NCBI GenBank assembly: GCA_012064415.1
Contig: SSNU01000208.1
Coordinates: 1,021,725-1,085,724, forward strand
DNA: 64,000 bases
Direction of reading: 5' to 3'
Origin: Gyrodactylus bullatarudis
Lineage: Eukaryota > Platyhelminthes > Monogenea > Gyrodactylidea > Gyrodactylidae
Shown: positions 1 through 10,300 of the stretch, piece by piece
How the letters are laid out: each line of letters begins with the position of its first letter
Numbering within the stretch: position 1 is the first letter of the stretch
Translations under genes and position numbers: made by a program
Notes under the pieces: model-generated
The model's database searches: none
The model's input: only the letters and a program-made list of their open reading frames with translations
What the model was told of the DNA's origin: nothing

Positions 1-51
1 TTATTGCAAGAAGAGAAGGATAAATTTACCCTCCAGTGTTCCTTGCCAACG

Positions 52-1875
52 ATGATTTGTCATACAGCATTCATATTCTTATTGTCAGTGTTGGTAGTCA
101 CCCTTGGCTTTGGCAGTGATAGGTCATCCCCAGAAACTCTGACTAATGAACAACTACCCGAAAAGATGACAAAGTATGTCCCAGTTGAGACAATATTGCC
201 CACGGTATCTGTCGGCATCCTTGTGAGAAATAAAGCCTTTGCATTGCCCTACTTCTTGCGGCACTTGGAGATGCAGTCTTACCAGAAGAATCGAATGGAA
301 GTACTCATCTACTACGATGACTCAATTGACGAGAGTATCCAGGTTCTGGACAGGTGGGTGAATAAGATGTCCGACAAGTATCATTACATCAACTTTTATC
401 ATGATGACACTTTGAATGCAACAGAATTTCAGAACTACTGGTCCAAGGAACATTATAATCATATAATGGAGCTGAGACAGAAAATGTTGGACTCGTCGAG
501 AGACTCCTGGGCCGACTACCATTTCAGTATTGATGCTGATGTCATCCTGACGGAGAAGGACACGTTGTATGATTTGGTGATGGCAAGTCAGGCCTCTACT
601 GGGGATATGCCCATTTCCATAATAGCTCCACTTCTCGATTGTACTAACCAACCGTCTTATTCGAATTTCTGGGGTGCCATGACAGAGCAGGGCTTCTATA
701 AAAGATCTGAGGACTACTTTGATATAAGACGTAGGAAGAAATCCGGAATATTTCCCGTCCCAATGGTTCATACAGTCTTTTTGGTTAATCTAAAACACCT
801 GAGCACTCACAAGGTCAACTATTGGCCATTGGAGGAGGACTACAATGGACCGAGAGATGACATTATAGTCTTTGCTAAAAGTGCAATGAACTCAAGTGTT
901 CAACTCTACATAGATAATAGGAAAAAGTATGGCTACTTTAGCTCTCCACCAGAGGCAGCTGAAATAAATCGAATGAGTTCCGATGACCCCATCGAGAGGA
1001 GAATTGCCAGGGATAAGGAACTATTTGTACATTTAAAGTTGCAGATTATGCTTGATACTGAGAATACACTCAGGGTGGAATACGACCCAGACTTTGAGGA
1101 TATCGTCAGGCAGCATATGCCAGAAAAGTCATTAATCGGTTTCGACAAGATCTATGTGATCAACTTGAAGAGAAGAGAAGACCGTCTTGATCGTATGGTC
1201 TACTGTCTTGAGGAGCTGGGAATATCCTGGGATTACTTTGAGGCTGTTGATGGGAGGAAAATGTCAAAGGAGGATATTGAAAATTATGAAATCAAACAAT
1301 TACCTGGCTACTACGATCCGTATCATAATAGATCATTAAAGTATGGCGAGATCGGCTGCTTTCTCAGCCATTACAAAATCTGGCAAGAGATAATTGAGAA
1401 GGACTTCAATAGAGTGCTCATATTTGAAGATGACATACGATTTGCAGCTGGCTTCAAACGCATGGCCCTCGAGGTAATGAGTGAAATTGATGCAACAATC
1501 CCAAATTGGGATCTGCTCTACTATGGGAGAAAGAGAATGTCCAAATCGGAGAGAAGGGTGGAAGGAACGAGGACACTAGCCCATCCAGACTACACCTATT
1601 GGACTTTGGCCTATTGTATAACAAAGTCGGGAGCAAAAAAACTCTTGGATCAGAAACCATTGGGCAAAATTCTAGCCGTTGATGAGTACATCCCGATAAT
1701 GTTCGACAGGCATCCGAACAAAGAATGGTTGAATAACTTTAGCCCGAGGGATCTAATGGCAATATCAGCAGAGCCGTTGTTGGTTGAACCAACACACTAT
1801 ACCGGCGAACCCAACTATTTCTCAGACACTGAAGATTCTAGTGTAATCGAATCAAAGCAAAGTAAAGATAGCTAA
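52..1875 (+). CDS. COLGALT1: Procollagen galactosyltransferase (GT25 family)
   Basis: Single-exon reading frame of 607 residues. The family transfers galactose to hydroxylysine of collagen in the endoplasmic reticulum. The chosen ATG at 52 starts a hydrophobic signal peptide (about residues 1-22); the frame is open to the window edge, so an upstream start cannot be excluded. An N-terminal glycosyltransferase domain carries a DAD motif at about residues 161-163. The C-terminal GT25 domain begins near residue 364 (YVINLKRREDR) and carries the acidic FEDDIRF motif at about 458-464. Length is close to the roughly 600-620 residues of animal homologues. The C-terminus reads SKDS, so the RDEL/KDEL-like retrieval signal of vertebrate COLGALT1 is not seen here. 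The stop lies 79 bp from the stop of the convergent porin gene. Family identity is firm; the paralogue number is not. Confidence 0.93.
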   Translation: MICHTAFIFLLSVLVVTLGFGSDRSSPETLTNEQLPEKMTKYVPVETILPTVSVGILVRNKAFALPYFLRHLEMQSYQKNRMEVLIYYDDSIDESIQVLDRWVNKMSDKYHYINFYHDDTLNATEFQNYWSKEHYNHIMELRQKMLDSSRDSWADYHFSIDADVILTEKDTLYDLVMASQASTGDMPISIIAPLLDCTNQPSYSNFWGAMTEQGFYKRSEDYFDIRRRKKSGIFPVPMVHTVFLVNLKHLSTHKVNYWPLEEDYNGPRDDIIVFAKSAMNSSVQLYIDNRKKYGYFSSPPEAAEINRMSSDDPIERRIARDKELFVHLKLQIMLDTENTLRVEYDPDFEDIVRQHMPEKSLIGFDKIYVINLKRREDRLDRMVYCLEELGISWDYFEAVDGRKMSKEDIENYEIKQLPGYYDPYHNRSLKYGEIGCFLSHYKIWQEIIEKDFNRVLIFEDDIRFAAGFKRMALEVMSEIDATIPNWDLLYYGRKRMSKSERRVEGTRTLAHPDYTYWTLAYCITKSGAKKLLDQKPLGKILAVDEYIPIMFDRHPNKEWLNNFSPRDLMAISAEPLLVEPTHYTGEPNYFSDTEDSSVIESKQSKDS

Positions 1876-1954
1876 GATTTTTTTGATATTTAATATATTC
1901 TAATATTTTAAAATCTTATAATTACAATGGTTTTAGAATAGGTCTTCTTCCTTA

Positions 1955-3177
1955 TTATGCGACAATATCGATAACGAAACCAAACTTGGGGCTACTGGTG
2001 GAAAAGTTCTTTCCATCAAATAGGGTACTGAATGTTAGATTCACACCTGTAATAAAAATATAAGTTAGTAGTAGTTCAGATTATAAAAGATTTCGTCGCG
2101 AAATTCGGACGGTAACTCCAATATCTCATCACAGTAGAGGGCTTACCTACAAAGAAAAAGAAAAATTTAGTAAACTTGAATCAGATTATAAAAGATTTCG
2201 TCGCGAAATTCGGACGGTAACTCCAATATTTCATCACAGTAGAGGGCTTACCTACAAAGAAAAAGAAAAATTTAGTAAACTTGAATCAGATTATAAAAGA
2301 TTTCGTCGCGAAATTCGGACGGTAACTCCAATATCTCATCATACAACTAACCTTGTTGAACTCTGACGGAAAAAGCACCGCCAATGTTGAGATTTTTATC
2401 AATTTTTGCTCTGAAATGTCGTGTTGCATCGAGTCGGTGAAGGAAACCAAGTTCGTAGTTGAGGTTTTGCTTATTCAAATCATAACCCATGCGGAATGCA
2501 AGATCAGCGAACACAGCACGATGGAGAATGCTGAAATTAATAGGGAAAGTGTTAGAGGCATATTTAGCATTGAAAGACATGCCATGCTTCCTGATAACTA
2601 ACCTTGCGGATACATTCTTTTGATTGTTTACGCTTCCAACAGCTTCTAGTTCTCTAGTACGGTAGCAAACAGAGGCAGAGTACTTTTGGGGTTTCCATTC
2701 TTTCGACTTGATCATCAGAGTAGACCCGAGGAAAAGTGGAGTATTAGGGACACGAATTGACAGATTAGCGTTGGTAGTCGGACAATAGTCTTGAAAGTCA
2801 AAATCAACATTCAAGTTGGCAATGGGAGCCTTGAGGCAATTTTTGAAAACGATTGATTTGAGTCCTTCGCCACTGAGGGTGGTTTGGATAACCTGCTTGT
2901 AGTTCTTCAAAAAGTTCTCATTGGCCTCGAGCTCATGAAGAAGACAAAAGTTTGAGTCAAGTTTGAACTTGGTGTACAGACCATAGGACAAAGGAATCTT
3001 GGCCTCACAGAATGAATTAAGAGTTTCACCTTTCAACTCATGACTAGCATTTAACTTGATGTCGATGTTGTTGGAAGTACGGGAACGGGTTTCGAAACAC
3101 ACTTTACCAGGCTTGAAGTCTTTCTCAAAGATGTCCTTTGCATCCTTGCCAAAGTCGTTAACTGTTGGTGGTGCCAT
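1955..3177 (-). CDS. VDAC: Voltage-dependent anion channel-like mitochondrial porin
   Basis: Two exons: 3177-2352 and 2046-1955 (305 residues). VDACs are 19-strand beta barrels of the outer mitochondrial membrane that pass metabolites and ions. Visible family marks are the N-terminal helix (MAPPTVNDFGKDAKD), a GLK motif at residues 105-107, and a C-terminus reading GVNLTFSTLFDGKNF, which is restored only when the 305-bp intron (2047-2351, GT-AG) is removed. The product is about 20 residues longer than typical VDAC and quite diverged, so it may be a VDAC-like paralogue. The intron is largely made of a 105-bp tandem repeat (separate entry). The start is 92 bp from the start of the PINCH gene on the other strand. 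Confidence 0.88.
2077..2341. repeat. 105-bp tandem repeat, about 2.5 copies, inside the porin intron
   Basis: Units start at 2077, 2182 and 2287, giving an exact 105-bp period. The first two are full and nearly identical (one C/T difference seen); the third is cut at about 2341, 10 bp before the exon. The repeat fills most of the 305-bp intron. On the porin's strand each full unit contains a pyrimidine tract ending TTTGTAG followed directly by GTAAGC, an acceptor abutting a donor. Confidence 0.95.
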
Positions 3178-3269
3178 TCCACTTTTTCAAAATAATTACT
3201 TCAACTCAAACATATCACCGTTGTCTACATTCAAAATATGGTTGTTTTAAATTTAGTTTCAGTTTCAAT
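3178..3269. promoter_or_regulatory. Short shared region between head-to-head porin and PINCH genes
   Basis: Only 92 bp separate the two start codons, so the two promoters must be shared or lie inside each other's transcribed region. No TATA box is obvious. This is an inference from layout. Confidence 0.5.
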
Positions 3270-4448
3270 ATGAATTCTCCATTAATTAACAACATTTCCA
3301 ACCTCAATCTCGAAAGAGATCTTGATCAAGGGAAAAATTTAGAGTAATATAATTTTTGATATTGATTAGACCTCGATGTTGTAAATGTGACGAAGATTTT
3401 GCTCTTAATGAGAAGATTTTTCAGACAAAAGATGAACAATACCATTTAGACTGTTTTGTGTATGTGCTGCATTTTTAAAAATATTCTTAAATTTTCAGTT
3501 GTTCTCAATGCTTCAAGAGATTTCCTCAAGATCTATTTTATGAGGTAAATTAGCTATTTAATTCATTCAGTTTGATGGCCGAAAATATTGTGAACATGAC
3601 TTCCAAGTTCTATTTTCGCCTACATGCCACAAGTGCAATAACTTCATTATCGGGCGTGTAATAAAAGCTCTAAATGCAAGCTGGCACCCGGAATGCTTCA
3701 CTTGTCATCTTTGTAATACCACACTAATTAAAAAGAGCTTTGTAAAGTTATTAAATAAGCCGGTCTGTCATGATTGCAAACATTTGGAAAAGAATGACGG
3801 ATTAATAAATTGCTTCAAGTGCCACGAAGAGGTGCCGCCAAATCAAAAACTTAAATATCGTTCAGAATATTTTCATTGTTACCATTTCAACTGTTCCCTT
3901 TGTAAAGTTGAACTAACACCGGATGCCAGAGAAAAAGATGGAGAATTATTTTGTCTTCAATGTCACGATCGAATGGGAATTCCCATTTGTGCTGCTTGCC
4001 GTCGTCCGATTGAAGAGCGTGTAGTGCACGCCCTTGGAAAGACTTGGCATGTTGATCACTTTGTTTGTGCGCATTGTGAAACGCCTTTTCTCGGCAGTCG
4101 TCACTACGAAAAGAAGGGTGCGGCATATTGTGAGTTGCACTATCAACAATTCTTTGGACGTCTGTGCTATGTCTGCAATCAAGTGATATCTGGTGAGATT
4201 GTAGATGCCCTCGGTAAATGTTGGTGCATACAGCATTTCTCTTGTACGTTCTGTGACAAACTAATGGATCCCAAGTGAGTTTTCATCTTGAATTAAACAT
4301 TATTTGCACTCTTGATCATGTCTGTTTTTAATCTTCTAGTTCCAAGTTTTATGAAATCGATCAGAGGCCAGTATGTAAGCCATGTTACGAATTACTCCCC
4401 ATGGAATTACGCAAAAGAATAGCTAAAATGCACAAAATGGAAGACTAA
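3270..4448 (+). CDS. LIMS1: PINCH/LIMS adaptor protein with five LIM domains
   Basis: Five exons: 3270-3343, 3370-3459, 3499-3544, 3571-4274, 4340-4448 (340 residues). PINCH binds integrin-linked kinase and parvin at integrin adhesions. Each LIM domain shows its Cys/His zinc ligands: LIM1 from about residue 28 (CCKC), LIM2 from 89 (CHKC), LIM3 from 151 (CFKC), LIM4 from 210 (CAAC), LIM5 from 269 (CYVC). The C-terminus (ELRKRIAKMHK) matches the basic tail of PINCH proteins (for example Drosophila steamer duck and nematode unc-97). Introns are tiny: 26, 39, 26 and 65 bp, and all junctions keep frame. The start at 3270 is the first ATG in frame after splicing. Length fits the family's usual 325-350 residues. 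Confidence 0.95.
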
Positions 4449-4508
4449 CAAAGAGACCTTCTCTCTATTTGTTTATTATAATTTTTCAAAAAGTGCCTCT
4501 CCACCTCA

Positions 4509-4517
4509 TATATATAA
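4509..4517 (+). promoter_or_regulatory. Possible TATA box upstream of the 4716 gene
   Basis: TATATATAA about 200 bp before the next start codon and just after the PINCH stop. It is position-compatible with a promoter for the following gene, but AT-rich DNA makes chance occurrence likely. Confidence 0.3.
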
Positions 4518-4715
4518 CCTGACGCGTATGTGTTATACAAACTATATTTTTTGTTTTTATTTCTCGCCTCATGCATTTTTATTCAACAAATTTAATCTCA
4601 TCCTTATGATTTGCGCTAGAGAAAATAATAATTAATATTGAATCCTTTTTTTACAAATCCTCAGCTTTACTTTTCATTCATTCTTAAATTCATTTGTGAA
4701 GAGAGCTGGGTCCTC

Positions 4716-5906
4716 ATGTGTCTACGGATAGACAACGAGCCTCTGATTGAAAAGTTCATATTTGATGAGGATATTTATGAAAATTGTCCTCAATTAGAGA
4801 CAATTGAAGCCCCCTTAAAGGTTCCAGTTCCCTTTGACAATGAAGCAAACTCTTTTGCAATTTATCTGCTTGATGAGTTAACAAAAAGATTGCCTCCGAT
4901 AAACCTTCTCAATTTGTATAGGGAAGATGAAAGGGACTTGAAAACTGTTGTCCTAGTTCGATCACTTGAATCTAGATGCAAAAAGTACAATTCTCTCCGG
5001 ATTAATGAACCCATGCCTGCTTGTGTTAGGGCTGTTTTGGACATTGCCGCAACTCGGGATCTCATCTCGTATTTTTATGCTTTTCTTAGGGGCCTGGATA
5101 AACCATTGTTTGTCGCCAATAAGAAACTAATAAATATTGTCAGTCTAGATGATTTCTACATGACCCAGTCTCTATGCAATCGATCCAATCGTAAGATTAC
5201 TCGAGAGATTGATGTCTGCATGATGTCGATTGAGGACAAGTGCAGGGTTTATCTCTCCAAGATTATGACGACATTTCATCACTGGATCATGAAGCATGTT
5301 GAATTCAGGATCAAGAACACTCAACTAAGCGAAGCAAACGACTTTATCACCTTCTTCGATGAGGCAGTTAACAAAATTTGTGAAAAATTCAGCTCCAAAA
5401 TTATCGAACTGAAGGATTCCGACATCTCTCGATTGTTGCAAAAGAATCAGGCTGCAATGAAATCGATTCATCCTCATGAATCAGTAAAGATTGGTCGAAA
5501 GAGTTATCGATTCTTGAATCCCTTCTGTGAGGTGAGACCAAAATTCGAGAGTAAGAGAACTCCAAGGGACTCGCTAGGCTGTCCAATGGTGAATCGTCTC
5601 AAATTTCAGAGCTTAAAGAGCCTAAGTGAAATTGACGAAAAATCTCTTATGCTAGAGCAATCAATTCTAAACGAATGCGAAGAGTTTAGTGAGCCAGACT
5701 TTAATACTGGCCGAGATTTGTCCCTGTCTCTACTCAGTGATATGAGATCATCAACGAATAATCTAATTTGTGGCCGTGTATCCCTCAGGGGCCTACAACT
5801 AAAGAGGACAATTTTATATCATTTACTGTCCAGTGTCAACTTTGAATATTGGCAGACATTCTCTCAAGCCAATCTGAAGAGGTCTTGCGAAGTGCAAGAG
5901 AAATAA
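4716..5906 (+). CDS. Intronless gene, unrecognised protein (396 residues)
   Basis: I do not recognise this protein. An ATG lies upstream in frame at 4650 region context (frame open from 4638), but 4716 is preferred because the 26 residues before it look like chance hydrophobic sequence. The product is soluble, acidic at its N-terminus, mostly helical in look, with many Leu/Ile and charged residues and a basic, Ser-rich stretch at about residues 270-330. No signal peptide, membrane segment or catalytic motif stands out. The 1.2-kb frame is uninterrupted in AT-rich DNA and uses GC-richer codons than its flanks, which supports coding. It is followed in tandem by a second unrecognised intronless gene, unlike the many-exon neighbours. 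Confidence 0.65.
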   Translation: MCLRIDNEPLIEKFIFDEDIYENCPQLETIEAPLKVPVPFDNEANSFAIYLLDELTKRLPPINLLNLYREDERDLKTVVLVRSLESRCKKYNSLRINEPMPACVRAVLDIAATRDLISYFYAFLRGLDKPLFVANKKLINIVSLDDFYMTQSLCNRSNRKITREIDVCMMSIEDKCRVYLSKIMTTFHHWIMKHVEFRIKNTQLSEANDFITFFDEAVNKICEKFSSKIIELKDSDISRLLQKNQAAMKSIHPHESVKIGRKSYRFLNPFCEVRPKFESKRTPRDSLGCPMVNRLKFQSLKSLSEIDEKSLMLEQSILNECEEFSEPDFNTGRDLSLSLLSDMRSSTNNLICGRVSLRGLQLKRTILYHLLSSVNFEYWQTFSQANLKRSCEVQEK

Positions 5907-5946
5907 ATAAGACCTTTGATCTTTTACATCTAATGTTGAGATTATA

Positions 5947-5954
5947 TTATAAAG
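5947..5954 (+). promoter_or_regulatory. Possible TATA box for the 5997 gene
   Basis: TTATAAAG lies about 45 bp upstream of the start codon at 5997, a plausible TATA distance with a very short leader. Support is positional only. Confidence 0.35.
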
Positions 5955-5996
5955 AGACATTTTATTTCATGATTAAAGTGATGTAATTGGAAAATC

Positions 5997-7151
5997 ATGT
6001 TTTTCTTCCTTTTCATAATGGATCACACTGCGAATGCGATCAAGGATGCAGAAATGGGTCCACTGCAGGCAATAATTTATTCCTCTGCATTTATAACATC
6101 GCCCAAGAAGAACATTTACCAACTGGAAGGTTTCAATCTCGAAATGTTGGACTCCTACGATGAAATGTCGATAGAAGTGGAAATCTCATCAATACCGGAA
6201 TTTAGCAATTCATCAAACTCTCGAGATTATTCCTCCTATTCAGATCCCATGGTTATTGTTCGTCAAATTTTAAATTTACTCCAGATGAAAAATGACCTCT
6301 TTAGAGAACACTCTCCTGTCACTCAAGTAAACTTTAAATTTAAGTCAAACAGACCCAATTCCCAGGCGACGCTGTTCTACCAAAGCCCCTACGTTTTTGT
6401 TTTTTATCTAGAGATGAACTGGAAAGAGTCAGATTCTCAATCGAAAAACTGCTTTGAGCACAATACATCCTTTGATCTTAATAGAAGTCGTTCATACACC
6501 TATTCATTGGGAAGTGAAAATGATTTGAAGAATCTTGAGGACTTGATTTGTAATGAGGACAATTGCGTAATACCCGAGACGAGGGACATTCAAATTGAGC
6601 TAATATCATTTCTCAACACTTTCCATGGGGGATGTATAAAGTGTATTTTTGAGAAAAAGAATGTAGATCAAATGGATCTGATCAATGGAATGATATCCAG
6701 TACTTATTTGCCACAAATTATTCAAAGAAAAAACGAACAATTTGTTACAGAAAAGAAATCTTTAATTGATTTTGACCAAAGAGAAGAAATTCTTGGTGGT
6801 ATTTTTGGAATATATTTTGGAAGTAGCAAAGACTTTATAATAACGTCAAGTGATTTTGACAAGAGGATAACAAACAATTTAACCTGCACCATCAGTAACT
6901 GGAGGAAATTTGAAAAGCTCAATTTGAGTAAGGACAAAACTTACAGCATCTACGAAGTTTTTATAAAGAAAAGAGCATTCAAAGTTTTGGATAAAAAAAT
7001 GGCTATAGCAAATCAAAGATGCAACCATCACGAATTTGTACGCTGCTTTTATTTAGTTATTGTAAATGAAAGTGAAATGAAGAGTCTAGTTGTTATGGGG
7101 AAGCCAGATAGAAGAACTATTGATTATCTTATGAGAATAAATGATGGTTGA
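5997..7151 (+). CDS. Intronless gene, unrecognised protein (384 residues)
   Basis: I do not recognise this protein. The frame runs 384 residues from the ATG at 5997; an internal ATG at 6018 would remove seven mostly hydrophobic residues (FFFLFI) and is an equally good start. The sequence is rich in Asn, Ser, Asp and Ile, without a clear membrane segment, repeat or catalytic signature. A Ser/Asn-rich patch lies at about residues 65-85, and a Cys pair (GGCIKC) at about 213-218. Spacing is 90 bp after the previous gene and 199 bp before timeless. It is uninterrupted and on the same strand as its neighbours. Whether it is a fast-evolving lineage-specific gene cannot be decided here. Confidence 0.6.
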   Translation: MFFFLFIMDHTANAIKDAEMGPLQAIIYSSAFITSPKKNIYQLEGFNLEMLDSYDEMSIEVEISSIPEFSNSSNSRDYSSYSDPMVIVRQILNLLQMKNDLFREHSPVTQVNFKFKSNRPNSQATLFYQSPYVFVFYLEMNWKESDSQSKNCFEHNTSFDLNRSRSYTYSLGSENDLKNLEDLICNEDNCVIPETRDIQIELISFLNTFHGGCIKCIFEKKNVDQMDLINGMISSTYLPQIIQRKNEQFVTEKKSLIDFDQREEILGGIFGIYFGSSKDFIITSSDFDKRITNNLTCTISNWRKFEKLNLSKDKTYSIYEVFIKKRAFKVLDKKMAIANQRCNHHEFVRCFYLVIVNESEMKSLVVMGKPDRRTIDYLMRINDG

Positions 7152-7350
7152 TCCTAATCAAGAGTTGCATGACTCAACAATGGTGAAAATGAAAGTTAAA
7201 ATAAAAATTATTTCCTTATAAAAAATCAAATTATTAGAAATACAAAAAGTTAAACAAATAGAACTCAAACCTAAGGCTTTCTAGAAGTGAATTAATATTT
7301 TTGACAAATACAATTTGAATTTGTAAATATTATAATTTTGTGTTTTCTTG

Positions 7351-10300
7351 ATGATTACAGACGACAAAGCAAAAATTCTTGATCTTCATGCATGCTGTAG
7401 TTGTCTCGGATTCAAAGAAGATAATGTCTATAAACCAGATGTCGACGTTGAAGCCTCACTAAGGACTATTTTGCGATATTTACGTCTAGATGGCTTAGAT
7501 TTTGCAGTTCGTCTGGAGCTATTCCGCCTAAAAATCGTCTTCAGTGATTTAATTCCTCTACTTAATAGTATTAAAGACAGTTCTGTAATTTTTGAGCTTG
7601 TTATTCGTCTTTTGCTCAACCTAACTCAACCTGCTCTAGTTTGCTTCAGAAATGAGATCCCCGAAGATAGAGATTCATTTTCAGTTTACACTTCAATAGA
7701 TGAATATTTGAAAGCTATGAAACCGGCATTTGCAGATGTTAATTTCCTCTTCAAGATATGTTCAAAAGTTTCTTCAGTCTTTGAAAAAGATTACGAGGGA
7801 CGATCGGAAGACGAACGCTTGCTGATTGAAAAGATTCTAGTTCTTCTGAGAAATATCTTGCATATTGGGCCATCATCTGACGATTTAAAATGTACTGAGC
7901 AGGATTATTCGGCTCACGATAAATTGATACAAGGTCTAAAGAAGAGCAACTGGTTTCCAGTTTTGCTATTTTTGACCAATGGATCTGACGAATGCTCCAT
8001 GTATGTATTTCATGTATTGGAAATTGTATCCCTAATCCTAAAAGATCAAGAGCCAGATTTCATTTCAAATCTCCAGAATATCGATGAAATTGAAAAAGAG
8101 TTTGTTTCTTGTGACTTTCCATCAAGTCTCCTTAGTAAATTTGCTTTTTATTTAGAATTTTTCTTAAAAATTTGACAAAGGCGAAGGAAAAAGAAAAAAC
8201 TGACGTCTCCCAGATCTCTTACAGGTCTAATCGATTTGGGTCCACTTATGAATTCGTTGTCCAATCAAATAAGAACCCAGTCATTTATCATTCGGATATA
8301 TCAAAGTCTGTCTCAGCTAACTCCTCCAAAATCAACCTGGGCAAATTGAATTTGGACAAGAACAAAAAGGTAACAATGACTCCGGGAATGAAGAAACCCC
8401 TGATGGAAGAGACCAAGATTAGAATTTCCCCCCTGGAAATACGCAAAGTTTGTAATAAATTCTGCTCAGAGTTTATTCAATTCTGTTATAACGTTGTGAT
8501 GAAGTCTGTTCGTCAACTACTCTCGGGAAGGAAGAAGGAAGCTTTTGACGAAACTTATTATCTCTGGACAGCTGCATTCTTTATGAAGTTTGCTCGCCTC
8601 CAGCCAGAATTTCGATCTGACCTGATTGGCGAAACGATGAATATCACGATGATGAAATTCATCTATGACCAACTGATGTTCTATCGTGATGAACTCATGA
8701 ATAATAAACGGGGTGGGGCCAAGAACAAGCTAGCCCTGGCCAACTCTCGACGCATTGACTTGGCCTTCAAGACTCTTAATGAATATTTCATGTGCCTCCA
8801 GAAAATGGTCAACATCCCAAAGAATGAAGAGTTGCCAACGGAGAAAGCAGACCGACTGAAATTAGAAAAGGAGTACGCTGAAACTTGTCTCAGTGAGTTC
8901 TTTATATGCCATATCATCTACCCATTGACTATCATATCCTTCCCTTTCAGTAAATATCCTCTACGTATCCGAGTATCTGGACATTTATCCCCTATTCCTA
9001 AAGGAGTTTGAGGAGACCATTCACTCGAGAGACTTGTTGAAAATGCTCATTGATGGCTCCTACCTCTTCTATCAGCTGATCAAGTATTGCCAGGAATCTT
9101 GCACCTTTGGAGGGAAAATTTCCACTCGCAAAAAAGTCAGGCGAATCAAGAGGAAGAAGACTGTTAAAAAGACATCCAAGATGAATCTTAAAAATGAAGA
9201 TCCCGGTGTCCGATATGATCGTCTCAGTAAAATGTGGAAGGAAAAGTTGAAAGAACCCATAATTGAAAAAATCAAAGAATCCAGTAATCAAGTGAGTTAA
9301 AAAGATAAGTCGATATTAAGCCTCATTCACATCGCTTATTAATATAATAGAATGACGACAGAATTGCAGAAATCATGAAACTAGGCCTCTTCGATCCAGC
9401 CAGTGAACAGTCAAGTGAAGAACAAGCCAAGAAAGCCTTGATTAGACTCCAGAAATCTCTTCACGACAAGAACACCGAAGAAGCCTTCTTAATTGCCCAG
9501 GGAATATGGGAAACATGGCCAGAGTACTTGGAGGATCCAGAGTGTCAGAATGAAATCGAAAAAGAAGAAGTTGAAGCCTTCACAGAGGAAGCAAAAACAT
9601 CTGGCCTTGATCCAGACCAAATCAAGCGTTTCATTATGCTGGGGCAGCTCAACTTGGCCGAGATTGACCCAGACCAAATGAAAGCTAATGACGAGAATCA
9701 ACCAGAAAATGAAGATGAAGGCGAAGAAGAAGAGGACGAATTTTACCAGGAGGAATTGATTGCTGAGGAATTGGAGGATTCTGATCTTGACGAATCCCGA
9801 ATCAAGTCGAAGGAATCCTACACAGATGCGACTTCATATGTTTCCAGATTCTCCAACAACTTTGTTATCAAAACAATATCGTGAGTTGACCGAAAGACCT
9901 GATCCAGTTCACATTTTCTGTGGGAATTAATCTTTTGATCTCCTTTAGGATTCTTTTCGCTGAATACATGTCTAATTCTGTCTATACAAACAAGGCAATC
10001 CTTCATATATTCCATAATATTGCTGTGAAATGTAAAATGCCTGGATGCTTTTTTCAGTTACGCCTCTTGGATTGCTTCCAAAAGATTTTATACGACAAGG
10101 TCTTCATGAAGACATCGAAGCAGTATCAAGATTTCAACAAGTTCATCATCTACATTCTCAGAAAATTTTTTGTTGCATTCGAGAAGAATCGTAGTCTTCT
10201 CATTGAGTCATGTTTCCTCCGGAGTGCCAAGGAAAACTTTGAACTTGTCGACGGATACGGAACCTATGATTACCAGTGAGCATCTTTCCTAATCTCCTCA

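Noticed and set aside
322..771. Minus-strand open frame of 149 codons
   Set aside because: It lies antisense to the conserved first half of the galactosyltransferase and has no family features.
1964..1971. TATCGATA-type octamer near the porin 3' end
   Set aside because: It falls inside the last porin codons, so a promoter role is unlikely.
4638..4715. Upstream extension of the 4716 gene
   Set aside because: The extra residues are Phe/Leu-rich chance-like sequence in AT-rich DNA and begin without a good start codon.
8156..8171. Acceptor at ACAAAG (8178) for the second timeless exon
   Set aside because: TTTTTATTTAG at 8155 is far stronger and keeps frame with the GTTTGT donor at 8100.
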